Below, piece by piece: positions 28,903-37,291 of a stretch of DNA of 64,000 nt. The stretch covers positions 1 to 64,000 of the forward strand of contig JASCOF010000001.1 of assembly GCA_029960065.1 (NCBI GenBank). Direction: 5' to 3'. Under the pieces are notes generated by a model. The model searched no databases and was not told the origin of the DNA. It saw only the letters and a program-made list of their open reading frames with translations. The number at the start of each line of letters is the position of its first letter. Within the stretch, counting starts at the first letter, position 1. Both the position numbers and the translations under genes were made by a program. The stretch comes from Flavobacteriaceae bacterium PS02336. GTDB lineage: Bacteria > Bacteroidota > Bacteroidia > Flavobacteriales > Flavobacteriaceae.

Positions 28903-28934
28903 GTTAGCGCAGATTTGCAATCTGTGCCCGCAAT
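28903..28934 (-). repeat. REP-like element, inverted, core only
   Basis: Core GCAGATTTGCAATCTG, a near palindrome, plus the flank AGTAAGACACAAA shared with the copy at 28810. The two copies and their roughly 60-bp flanks form a local tandem duplication. Confidence 0.75.
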
Positions 28935-29016
28935 AGTAAGACACAAAACAAATCATTCAAACAAAAATTACACAAAATAATATGCTTTTTTATATTTACA
29001 AATAGAACTGACCAAT

Positions 29017-29080
29017 CTTTGCGGGCACGGATTGCAAATCCGCGCTATCGTTGCGGAGCTAAATCTGCGCGATCGGGTTT
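29017..29080 (+). repeat. REP-like element, long type, intact
   Basis: 64 bp identical to 30329-30392. It contains the palindromic core CGGATTGCAAATCCG and ends in CTGCGCGATCGGG. It is one of the two ends of a 1.25-kb stretch that includes the transposase gene. Confidence 0.95.
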
Positions 29081-29112
29081 ATTATTTTTGAGCTAATATA
29101 AGAAATACTTGC

Positions 29113-29152
29113 GTTCACGAGCGAGACGCTCGCGCCAGTGGGAGATCGGGCA
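29113..29152 (+). repeat. REP-like element, short hairpin type
   Basis: CGAGCG-AGA-CGCTCG hairpin followed by CGCCAG and GATCGGG; partner of the copy at 28210. It ends 5 bp before the stop codon of the next minus-strand gene. Confidence 0.8.
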
Positions 29153-29157
29153 TATCT

Positions 29158-29508
29158 TTAAACCAATATAAAATCAAGCCATTCATTCAATAATTCCTTA
29201 AAAGTTTGTAAAGGTATTTCATGATTGTTAGGCGATATAACAATATTTGGAGATGAAATAATCAATTCAAAACTGCCAGTCAAACTATCAGGTTGATGAA
29301 AATCTTCATATTGTTCACCGTTTTGTGCTAATGTAATGTTTTCAATTAAATAATTTATATCATCTTTTTCATAATATCCGGATAGTATTGTAGCTATACA
29401 TAAAGATTGATTATTTGTAGATGACATTGAATCACAATAATAAATAAGACTGCCTCCTGGAGTTTTTGTTCTGCTAAATGTTAAATTAAAATCTTTTCTT
29501 CTTGACAT
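29158..29508 (-). CDS. Unknown 116-aa protein
   Basis: Not recognised. A basic, Ser/Thr-rich N-terminus (MSRRKDFNLTFSRTKTPGGS) leads into an acidic beta-rich middle and an amphipathic C-terminal helix (LQTFKELLNEWLDFIL). No signal peptide. It has the same arrangement as the 151-aa gene: REP-like long and short elements just past its stop and an inverted element upstream of its start. It may be a cargo gene carried between REP elements, or a gene into whose flanks they inserted. Confidence 0.6.
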   Translation of the reverse strand: MSRRKDFNLTFSRTKTPGGSLIYYCDSMSSTNNQSLCIATILSGYYEKDDINYLIENITLAQNGEQYEDFHQPDSLTGSFELIISSPNIVISPNNHEIPLQTFKELLNEWLDFILV

Positions 29509-29571
29509 ATTTTTATAATTAATTTAATATTAAATTTAAATAAGAAATAGTATTGTAATGTGTTTGACCAA

Positions 29572-29631
29572 CCCGATCGCGCAGATTTACTCTCAATCGT
29601 TAGCGCGGATTTGCAATCCGTGCTCGCAAAG
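29572..29631 (-). repeat. REP-like element, inverted, near full length
   Basis: Reverse orientation copy with CCCGATCGCGCAGATTTA at one end and GCGGATTTGCAATCCGTGC at the other. With the forward copy at 30329 it brackets the transposase gene as an inverted pair. Confidence 0.9.
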
Positions 29632-29699
29632 ATTGAACGCAATGCAAATCAAAAAAAACAATTGTTGTTGATGTTTTCTAGAAGGCAATAGGTTTTTTT

Positions 29700-30254
29700 T
29701 CAAAACAGATCTAACAAAACAACATCTAAATCATTTTCTAAGCTTGAATAATTCCTTGCCGAACTAAAATAATAATCTTCAGCAGAATTAACAGTTTTAT
29801 CTTTTACGGGATTGTTATGGATGTAATCAATTTTTTGTTTAATAAATTTATTGCTGTAAATATGTTCTGCATGATAGCCATTTTGCCATACTTTATAAGT
29901 CTGGTTCTTTTTTAAATGTTCACATGACTTTTGAAAATATTCCAGCATCCATTCTCTTCTGCTTTCAGGTTCATCTATTATAGTCTGTATTATTTTTTTT
30001 GATGTAAATTTTTTAAAATCTCTAATAATATCAGATAATACAAAACCATTCGTTCCTTTGCAGAGCAAATGAATATGGCTGCTCATAATACAATAAGCAT
30101 AAATTTCTAAACCTTTATTTTCCTGACAATACTTTAAAGCACTTATTAAGATGTTTTTCTGATTTAGTCTTGTAAATATATCTATCCATCCTACAGCAGT
30201 TACAGTTATAAAATATGCTTCCTCAGTTGTTGTTGCTTTGTATTTTGTCGACAC
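29700..30254 (-). CDS. REP-associated tyrosine transposase (RAYT, Y1 family)
   Basis: 184-aa single-strand DNA nuclease of the IS200/IS605-related Y1 family. The metal-binding pair is H60/H62 in SSHIHLLCKG, and the probable catalytic tyrosine is Y144 in the diagnostic YIHNNPV. Host RAYTs of this size cut and join REP hairpins and are thought to spread them. REP-like elements lie on both sides (29572 inverted, 30329 forward) and several more within 2 kb, so this is a textbook RAYT-REP setting. It reads on the minus strand with no partner gene and seems intact. Confidence 0.93.
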   Translation of the reverse strand: MSTKYKATTTEEAYFITVTAVGWIDIFTRLNQKNILISALKYCQENKGLEIYAYCIMSSHIHLLCKGTNGFVLSDIIRDFKKFTSKKIIQTIIDEPESRREWMLEYFQKSCEHLKKNQTYKVWQNGYHAEHIYSNKFIKQKIDYIHNNPVKDKTVNSAEDYYFSSARNYSSLENDLDVVLLDLF

Positions 30255-30328
30255 GTTCTTTTTTCCTACAAAAATAAAAAGTATAGCGGAAAATTTTACT
30301 TTTTATTTGTGGGGTTTTGACGGAATTA

Positions 30329-30392
30329 CTTTGCGGGCACGGATTGCAAATCCGCGCTATCGTTGCGGAGCTAAATCTGCGCGATCGGGTTT
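30329..30392 (+). repeat. REP-like element, long type, intact
   Basis: Identical over 64 bp to 29017-29080. It ends 3 bp before the stop codon of the membrane protein gene and lies 75 bp upstream of the RAYT start. Confidence 0.95.
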
Positions 30393-30395
30393 TTT

Positions 30396-31838
30396 CTAGC
30401 TCTGGAAATCTTTAAAATAACTTTTCGGTAATAATACTTTTATCAATTTTGTTAAATAAGAAGACAATAGTATTGCGAGTAACAAAACTATAAAACACAC
30501 AGTATCAAAACTGAAAAATGAATGATTACTAAAAATAGGAACATTTAAATACCATAAATAATTGTTACAAAATATTAATACTAAAAAGAACGTCATTGTA
30601 ATATTTATGTAATCATCTGCATTATCTAGTTTTAAATTCTTTTTCGATACTATTAATCCGATAATTACTAATTGCATTATGGCAACAGCAAAAGATATTA
30701 AATCAGTAAAACTTGGTCTATAATCAAAAAGTATAATAAAGTATTTTGAAATTGTAAGAAATAATAATGATATATATAAAAATGAAGAACTATTTTGTAA
30801 AGATGAATCAACGGATCTTATTTTAATTTTCAACTTTATATTTTCAACTTTATTATAAATTAGAGAAGTTCTTGTAGATAAAAAAAGTGATAAAATACCA
30901 GTAACCAAATACAATCTACGTGCATATAAGGTTCCGTCTAAATATTTTAAAATTGAACAGAAAATTGATAACATTCCGAATGTAATAAATGCAAATTGTA
31001 AGATTGAAATGCTTTTGATTTTAGCAAAGATTGAATGACAACTTAAAAAAAATAAAGGCATTACCACATGGAATGTTAAATCTTTGACGAGATACATATT
31101 ATCTCTTTCATAATTGGGTAACTTGAATAAAAATTCTTGTAAATTATAAAGAAATAAAATCCAAAAAAATAAAATGAAAGTGAAATGGGAACTTTTAATG
31201 GGCTTATCTCTTTCTAATAACAATCTAAAAAATAATGGAGAGCTTAAAGTAATGAGTAAGATGATTACGCGAAAGATGAATTCAAAAATATTTAATGAAC
31301 CAGCACCGATCTTATATTCCCAAAAAAAATAAAAATATATAAGAATTGGAATCAACGAAAAAATAAAAATATAATTTGATTGATTTTTAGAATAAGAATT
31401 AATTCGGTTAATCATAAATGTTATAATGATCTTATGAAATAAGATCAAAAAGAAGAATGTAATTGAAATCGTAGAGAATAACTTATTCCAAAAGCTAACT
31501 TCGTTATGAGTGAAAAAAAGCATAAGCAATCGAAAAACACTAAATGTTGTAAAAATGACTTTTAAAATTCTATATTGATTTTTCTCATTTAGTTCAACGA
31601 TATAATTTTTTCTATAAAAAAGATAAGTCAGAAAACTTGAGTTTTTAATTAAAATTACAAAGCATAATACAATAATGAAAAAAATATTCCAATTTAGAGA
31701 AAACCCAGAATATCCATGACTTATATTACTTTCGTTAATGCCAAATACAGCTCCTATCGTATATTTGAAAAGCAGACTGTAGATTATAAAAAGGCCGGAA
31801 AGTTTGAAAAATAGATTACCGAATTGTTTTAATTGCAT
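30396..31838 (-). CDS. Polytopic membrane protein, unknown
   Basis: 480 aa, rich in Phe, Ile, Leu and Lys, with about 12 hydrophobic segments spread over the whole length (for example GLFIIYSLLFKYTIG, IFFIIVLCFVILI, VIILLITLSSPLFF, VCFIVLLLAILLSSYL). No family motif recognised. It lies 143 bp after the 606-aa gene, so it may have its own promoter or be the last gene of the lysis operon. Very low GC suggests recent acquisition. Role unknown. Confidence 0.75.
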   Translation of the reverse strand: MQLKQFGNLFFKLSGLFIIYSLLFKYTIGAVFGINESNISHGYSGFSLNWNIFFIIVLCFVILIKNSSFLTYLFYRKNYIVELNEKNQYRILKVIFTTFSVFRLLMLFFTHNEVSFWNKLFSTISITFFFLILFHKIIITFMINRINSYSKNQSNYIFIFSLIPILIYFYFFWEYKIGAGSLNIFEFIFRVIILLITLSSPLFFRLLLERDKPIKSSHFTFILFFWILFLYNLQEFLFKLPNYERDNMYLVKDLTFHVVMPLFFLSCHSIFAKIKSISILQFAFITFGMLSIFCSILKYLDGTLYARRLYLVTGILSLFLSTRTSLIYNKVENIKLKIKIRSVDSSLQNSSSFLYISLLFLTISKYFIILFDYRPSFTDLISFAVAIMQLVIIGLIVSKKNLKLDNADDYINITMTFFLVLIFCNNYLWYLNVPIFSNHSFFSFDTVCFIVLLLAILLSSYLTKLIKVLLPKSYFKDFQS

Positions 31839-31981
31839 TTTAAATGTTGTTATTTTAAGTGAATATGAATCCCAAATATAGTTTGTTTTTGTAAACCAGA
31901 TGTTTTTTTGTGTAATAAAAAACTCTCATTTTATTTTAATAAGCTCCATTTTAATTTAACTCGAAGATTTATTGCAGAAAA

Positions 31982-33802
31982 TTATTTTACAATTATTAAA
32001 TATTTATATTTATCGTATTCTATTTTAGCATGATTCATTTGTTTTTGAATAGAATTAAATGCGTCTAAGCGCTCCTCTGGAAAATTAATCGACATGTAAG
32101 ATTTGAAATCAGAAATTGCACCATACGCCCCCAATAAATTCCCAATTTCATAAAGAGCTTTAATTTTATTTTCAGCGCTTGAGATTGCATTTATAAGACC
32201 AGCTGTTCCATACATAGATGAAACTAAATAATATATGCCTAGGAAATAACTTCCTTTATTGTATGGATGGCCAGGAGTTGATTTAGATTCATCGTATCGT
32301 TTTATTTGATCTTGGAAATTTGCATTCAAAGTATTTCCTATTATTGTGAAACCAACCCCTATAATATTGTATAAGCGATAGATCTTATCATATAGGGTGT
32401 AAATTCCATCAACTATTTCAAAAATTTGAAATACAGGAAATACTATAGCTGCTGCAAGAGCTAACGCACTAATGTAATCGTTTCCGCTTTCAGAATATTC
32501 ATTTTGATCAACAAACCATTTTAACGCAAACGCAGGTATTGGAATAACGCAACCATATGGAATATTTAGGCCATTAAATTTTTCGGTGCTTAAATATGGT
32601 GAAATATAAATAATATCAGTAAGATTCAAATCGTTACGATTTTCAATAAGCCAATTTTTTTTGTATTCTACTTGTTTTAAGTATGTATTATATCTATATT
32701 GGATTGCGGAATTAATTTTTACTTTAAAATTATTTTGATTAATGTCAGGAATATCGTATTTAATACCTACTGTAAATAAACCAGTACCACTTGAATCGTT
32801 AGTATCAAGGTTTAAATGTGTAGGAAAAGAAGGCCCCCCATCAGGAGTGATATATTGTGTAAGAAGACCAACGGGATAGAATAAATTTTCATCAAATCCA
32901 TCACTAAATTCCTTTATTGTTTTTGTTGAATAAAAGTGCTTCATTAGTGTAATCATTAATGAATCATAAAGTGTTCCTGTCAATTTAATTTTATAGTCGT
33001 CTAAATTTATTTGTCCTGTTAATGGATTAATTTGAAACATATAGTTAAATAACATAGTTTCATCTGTAGAATTAATGTTACTGATTAAAGAAATAAATAA
33101 CTCAGATACATCAACATCATCTCTGTCTCCAAACAAAGGCCAATCCATCAAATAAATCATGTATTCCAATATTCTTATTCTATCTGTAAAAGTCAATTCG
33201 TATTTGTAAATTCTGGGGTCAAATAAACTGAAATAATAAAAATTACCCGATTTAGCATCTTCTTTAGCTTGATCAAATCTGGTTTTCCATTGAGAGTAAG
33301 ATTCATTTAAAAAACTATTAAAAGAATCCACGCTATTTTGCTCAATTAGAATATTAAAAGAACGTGTACGATAATAGTTTTGATGAAGATTTACGACAGT
33401 TTTATCATGCCAATCATTATAAGATTTATATTTTTGAGTATATGTGCTATCTGTAGTTGATGGGAAAATATATCTTTTAAAAGATTTTCCTAGTTGGACA
33501 TAATCATGTGTGATGGCAGGTGTAATTAATTCGCTAGCATCTTTCGGAATTTCATAACTTCCAGAAATATTTACAGGACATTTTCCAAAAAAAATGTGCT
33601 GTTCTTTTTCTTGTAATGAAGAAAAATAATCTGAACCATAATCTAATATAATACTTTCAATATTAAAGTAACCTGATTTCTTTGTATATTTTGAATTACT
33701 AATTTCACGGATTGTAGCATCTGCATTTGCAGTAAATCTTATTGAACGTTTTATTAATGTAAAATATTTTATAAGTTCTAAAAGTCTTGTTGTTTCTTTC
33801 AT
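31982..33802 (-). CDS. Unknown 606-aa protein
   Basis: Not recognised. Soluble-looking and Tyr/Asn-rich for 430 residues. Then comes a hydrophobic region (about 435-545) with ISALALAAAIVFPVFQIFEI, IIGVGFTIIGNTLNA and LGIYYLVSSMYGTAGLINAI. Such a late hydrophobic block in a protein without signal peptide resembles pore-forming or membrane-inserting effectors, but this is a look-alike judgement only. It starts 3 bp after the 731-aa gene, so the two are certainly cotranscribed and probably work together. Confidence 0.75.
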   Translation of the reverse strand: MKETTRLLELIKYFTLIKRSIRFTANADATIREISNSKYTKKSGYFNIESIILDYGSDYFSSLQEKEQHIFFGKCPVNISGSYEIPKDASELITPAITHDYVQLGKSFKRYIFPSTTDSTYTQKYKSYNDWHDKTVVNLHQNYYRTRSFNILIEQNSVDSFNSFLNESYSQWKTRFDQAKEDAKSGNFYYFSLFDPRIYKYELTFTDRIRILEYMIYLMDWPLFGDRDDVDVSELFISLISNINSTDETMLFNYMFQINPLTGQINLDDYKIKLTGTLYDSLMITLMKHFYSTKTIKEFSDGFDENLFYPVGLLTQYITPDGGPSFPTHLNLDTNDSSGTGLFTVGIKYDIPDINQNNFKVKINSAIQYRYNTYLKQVEYKKNWLIENRNDLNLTDIIYISPYLSTEKFNGLNIPYGCVIPIPAFALKWFVDQNEYSESGNDYISALALAAAIVFPVFQIFEIVDGIYTLYDKIYRLYNIIGVGFTIIGNTLNANFQDQIKRYDESKSTPGHPYNKGSYFLGIYYLVSSMYGTAGLINAISSAENKIKALYEIGNLLGAYGAISDFKSYMSINFPEERLDAFNSIQKQMNHAKIEYDKYKYLIIVK

Positions 33803-33805
33803 AAT

Positions 33806-36001
33806 TTATATGACTTCAGTTTCGTTACTAATTGTTTGTAATATTGATTTTTCTTCATAATCACTATATTCTTTTGTTGTTAAGAATTTATGACTAATGC
33901 CAAATACAGATATAGTTGTAGCAGGCATTTTAACAGATAGTACGCCATTATAATCTTCAAAAGCAATCCCTAGTGAATATTTTAGATATACTTTGTCTCC
34001 TTCATTAGTTAAGTTTTCTAATTCCTCATTAAAATAGAAATTAACATTCGTTGAGTTAAGAGGAATAATTTTTTTTAAAGTATCTAATTCTTCTCTAGTT
34101 ATTCCCAAATTATAGAAGTCAAAGTCAAAATTATTTTTAAGATTTAAGGACAATATTTTAATATCTGTGTTCAAATCATTAATAATGTAATGTTTTAAAT
34201 TATAATCTTTAGAACCATACAATGAAGAAAAGTAATTTGAGTAATCCATTAAATTAGGGGCTATATTTGCTTTTTTAGCAAATACTCCTTGTGCAAATAC
34301 TTCAGTTTTATGTATAGAGAATTCATCCAAAGTTTCAATTTTCTTTGCTATAAATAATACTTTTTCTTTACTAAAAGTTTCTGTGCTAGAGTCAGGATTT
34401 ACAACATCTTTTTTTCCCTCTTGAAAAACTACGAGACCATTTAAAACAGATTCATTCATATAATTAGAGAATCCCTTATAGTTGATTAAAGATTCCCTAT
34501 TAAAAGAAGCTGTTAAGAAGTTTTGACTATTATTAAAAACAGGTGTAATAGTTAAGTTTGGGAAAATATTATTGTATAAAGAATGTCTTTTTTTATCGCT
34601 CCAAATAGTATAATTATTTGCTGAAGAAAAATCCAGTTCTTTTCCAATATATGTAAATCTGATTAAGCAACTAATATTCTTTCTTTGCCCGCTTTCATTA
34701 ATATTGGGAATTTTAAAAGATATTGTTTTAGTAAAAGTTGAATCTAAACTATTATTTTCTAAATCTAAAAGATTTTCTTTAATTACAAAGTCTCTTTCGG
34801 ATTCAGTGCTAATAGAACCAGTTGAAATATATAACGCAATTTCTTCATAACTTAAAGAGGCGTTTAATGCTATAGATATGTCGTTATAATCATTTGAGTT
34901 TAACTGATTGTTGTCAAAAACTAAAACAGGCCAGTTTAGATTTCCATAATTTGTTTCAATTAAATTATCGGATGTCCCTATTTTTATGTCTTTATCATTT
35001 GTTTCCGATAATGTGTAATTATTGTAAAAGTTATAAGAGCGATGTCTGTTGCTTTGAATGTATAGATAAACTTTATTTTTATTAAAGAAATTAAAAAGCA
35101 AATCAGTATAAATTGCTGTTCCAGCTTTTGCAATAATTTCGTTTGAAGAAGTAGTTGTTTCTATTCTGTTCTCTTTGACGAATAATCCATAAAAAGCAAC
35201 AATATCAATAAATTGAGTGCTTTGCTCGCGCTGTAATTTTTGTTTAAAAGGAGTATCTCCATTTATTGTAATTTCTGCGAAAGGTTTGCGGGCATATTCT
35301 AAATTAAAAGCAAAATCAGCATTGTCAAAATCATGTTTGTAGTCGCCGTAATTTAGAACAACATCAATTCCGCATAGACCTTCAGCAAAGTTTCCTAATG
35401 ATTTTCCAATATCGATTAATGGCAGTTCGAAATCGTCTTTCTCATCAAAAGTCTCACCAGCTGCGACAAATTTGGATTCTTTAAAGAAGAAGTCAGAAAG
35501 AGGGATTAATAAAGTTCCATTAGTGGCATCATCCTCTTTTTCTTTCTCATAGCCAATAAATTTGGCCGTGAAAGGAGGAACAGGAATGGATGTGGTTGTA
35601 TTATTCTCTATTTTCACACGCCCTTCATGAAAAGCACTAAAATCGTCGTTTATCTTATTAATAAAGTCAGAAGTTGAACTGCTTTTTGTAATAATTAATG
35701 GCTCGGAATTCGTTGTAAAAAAATCACTTTTCTGTAAACCTCTGTAAACAAAATATTTAATATTAAGTCCAGGAAAAGGCTGGTTGTAAGGGCGAAGAAT
35801 TAGATTCACTTTATCGGGATTGCCGGTTTGAGGCTGCACTAAAACAACTCCTTTGCAGATCGAAAAGGCTTTTTTGGGTGCATCTAAAGAGAATCTAGAA
35901 GTCAGGTTAAAAACAGTTTCAGATTGAGGTCCAAAGCCCTGACCTGACAACTGCGCGGGAAAACCTCCCGACTCTATAAAAAAATGGGATTTTGCGGACA
36001 T
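33806..36001 (-). CDS. Unknown 731-aa protein
   Basis: Not recognised. Starts MSAKSHFFIESGGFPAQLSG, with no signal peptide or membrane segment. Beta-rich throughout, with many Asn and Ser, like a surface or fibre protein. A segment near residue 80 (LRPYNQPFPGLNIKYFVYRG) resembles conserved patches in giant secreted proteins but I cannot name a family. It follows the spanin-like gene by 25 bp and precedes the 606-aa gene by 3 bp, which ties it to the lysis cassette. Confidence 0.75.
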   Translation of the reverse strand: MSAKSHFFIESGGFPAQLSGQGFGPQSETVFNLTSRFSLDAPKKAFSICKGVVLVQPQTGNPDKVNLILRPYNQPFPGLNIKYFVYRGLQKSDFFTTNSEPLIITKSSSTSDFINKINDDFSAFHEGRVKIENNTTTSIPVPPFTAKFIGYEKEKEDDATNGTLLIPLSDFFFKESKFVAAGETFDEKDDFELPLIDIGKSLGNFAEGLCGIDVVLNYGDYKHDFDNADFAFNLEYARKPFAEITINGDTPFKQKLQREQSTQFIDIVAFYGLFVKENRIETTTSSNEIIAKAGTAIYTDLLFNFFNKNKVYLYIQSNRHRSYNFYNNYTLSETNDKDIKIGTSDNLIETNYGNLNWPVLVFDNNQLNSNDYNDISIALNASLSYEEIALYISTGSISTESERDFVIKENLLDLENNSLDSTFTKTISFKIPNINESGQRKNISCLIRFTYIGKELDFSSANNYTIWSDKKRHSLYNNIFPNLTITPVFNNSQNFLTASFNRESLINYKGFSNYMNESVLNGLVVFQEGKKDVVNPDSSTETFSKEKVLFIAKKIETLDEFSIHKTEVFAQGVFAKKANIAPNLMDYSNYFSSLYGSKDYNLKHYIINDLNTDIKILSLNLKNNFDFDFYNLGITREELDTLKKIIPLNSTNVNFYFNEELENLTNEGDKVYLKYSLGIAFEDYNGVLSVKMPATTISVFGISHKFLTTKEYSDYEEKSILQTISNETEVI

Positions 36002-36026
36002 ATTTTAAGTAGTATTAATAAATTTT

Positions 36027-36527
36027 TTATTTAAACCATTCAGGTTTATAGGTTTTGTAGATGAATCTTCCAATCAAAAAAAGAAGAATAAGAAGCAGCA
36101 ATCTTCCTAACCAGATTTGTACTTTTTGCCAAAAAGTGAGATAGTTGACAAACTTGGTAATCGTGATCGTTTTTTCTTGGATATCTTTAACCTGTTTCGA
36201 TTTCCAATGCGCATAGAGTTCCTGTTCTTTAAGGTCGCAGTCGACTTGAAGTTTATTGTTATCAAGTCGAACCCTTGGGCTTTTTAATGTACGCCCTGGT
36301 TCGGCCTGAATAACATTTTTAAGAATTACTTTTCCGTTAAGGCATTCCAATAATGCGTTGTAAGAACTGCTGTCTTTTGCAATTTTAAAGATTGTATCGT
36401 GTAAAGTTTCGGTAATAGTCATAGTTTGAATTTTACTTTCATTTTGCACTGGTTTCGGACTTCGACATGAAATCACGATTAGGATAATGAAAAGAGAAAA
36501 AACAAGACAGTTTAGTTTTTTAGTCAT
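36027..36527 (-). CDS. Unimolecular spanin-like lipoprotein
   Basis: 166 aa with the layout of a u-spanin: an N-terminal lipoprotein signal with lipobox VISC (C21), a periplasmic stretch of about 110 residues, and a C-terminal membrane helix (about 136-157, WLGRLLLLILLFLIGRFIY) with a short basic tail. This would tie outer and inner membranes together and fuse them at the last step of phage lysis in Gram-negative hosts, as T1 gp11 does. It comes third in the cassette, 27 bp after the endolysin gene. There is no sequence family proof, only architecture and position. Confidence 0.7.
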   Translation of the reverse strand: MTKKLNCLVFSLFIILIVISCRSPKPVQNESKIQTMTITETLHDTIFKIAKDSSSYNALLECLNGKVILKNVIQAEPGRTLKSPRVRLDNNKLQVDCDLKEQELYAHWKSKQVKDIQEKTITITKFVNYLTFWQKVQIWLGRLLLLILLFLIGRFIYKTYKPEWFK

Positions 36528-36554
36528 AATTAAATTGATTTATAAGTTTTGGTT

Positions 36555-37007
36555 TTAAAGACGCAAAAAGCCTTTAATGGTTTTGATATCACGTTTTCTT
36601 CTGGCTACTTTATAGCCTTCGCGTCCGCCAGAATCGTTGGTGTTTCCTTCAATGGTATAAATGGTGTTTCCAGCTATTTTTTCAATAAATCCTGCGTGGC
36701 CGGTGCCGTTTTTAAAATCCATGATAAAAATATCTCCGGGCTGAGGTGTTTTCTTAACAAGTAGCGGTCTCGAATTGTATTGATCCAAAACACCTCCAGT
36801 TTTCTTTAAAGGATTTTTAGCATTCATCTGAAGTGAAGCGTTTTGAGTACACCAATAAATAAAAGCCATGCACCAAGCATATCCTTTGCCAAGTCCGACA
36901 CTTCTTAAATAAATTTCTACTTCGGGGCCTGAGTTGCTGTTTCTAGGCATTTCTTCTACACCAATCTGTGCCGTGGCGATTTCTATAGTTTTTTGAGCTA
37001 GCGTCAT
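36555..37007 (-). CDS. CHAP-domain endolysin
   Basis: 150-aa peptidoglycan amidase/endopeptidase of the CHAP (NlpC/P60-related) fold. The catalytic cysteine should be C46 in GYAWCMAFIYWC and the histidine H104 in GTGHAGFIEKI; GDIFIMDF between them is typical. There is no signal peptide, so it needs a holin-type pore to reach the wall. Its ATG overlaps the stop of the preceding TM/coiled-coil gene (ATGA), indicating translational coupling. Size and context match phage endolysins from Bacteroidota. Confidence 0.88.
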   Translation of the reverse strand: MTLAQKTIEIATAQIGVEEMPRNSNSGPEVEIYLRSVGLGKGYAWCMAFIYWCTQNASLQMNAKNPLKKTGGVLDQYNSRPLLVKKTPQPGDIFIMDFKNGTGHAGFIEKIAGNTIYTIEGNTNDSGGREGYKVARRKRDIKTIKGFLRL

Positions 37008-37291
37008 GAGCTTTTTCCGTTTAATTGTTTAAATTTTTGCAATTCGTCAACCAATTGCTGGTTGATTAACATGAGTTCTTTGTGCTGTATCTCCATTTTT
37101 TTAATGGTTTCTGTAGCGGCGGTAAGTCTTGCGGTAATGTCATCCAGAAGATCACGGTAATATTTTACGGCGCTTACGGCATTGTCGAGTTCGGCTGCGC
37201 GGTCTTCTGCCAATGATTTTCGCATAGAGAAAAACCAGGTAATAAAAGCGGCAAAAAATGCGGTGAGAGTGGGGTATAAAAACTGTTCCAT
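37004..37291 (-). CDS. Single-TM coiled-coil protein, holin candidate
   Basis: 95 aa: one N-terminal membrane helix (about 3-22, FLYPTLTAFFAAFITWFF) and a long charged helix likely to form a coiled coil. A holin is expected in front of an endolysin, and a small single-TM protein there is the natural candidate. The shape also fits an inner-membrane spanin subunit. The stop overlaps the endolysin start. Being the first gene after the dyad at 37492, it opens the lysis operon. Confidence 0.7.
   Translation of the reverse strand: MEQFLYPTLTAFFAAFITWFFSMRKSLAEDRAAELDNAVSAVKYYRDLLDDITARLTAATETIKKMEIQHKELMLINQQLVDELQKFKQLNGKSS

Noticed and set aside
5054..37291. Extracellular contractile injection system or R-type tailocin
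   Set aside because: No sheath, tube, baseplate, spike or AAA+ ATPase gene is visible; only fibres, a chaperone-like protein and lysis genes are present.
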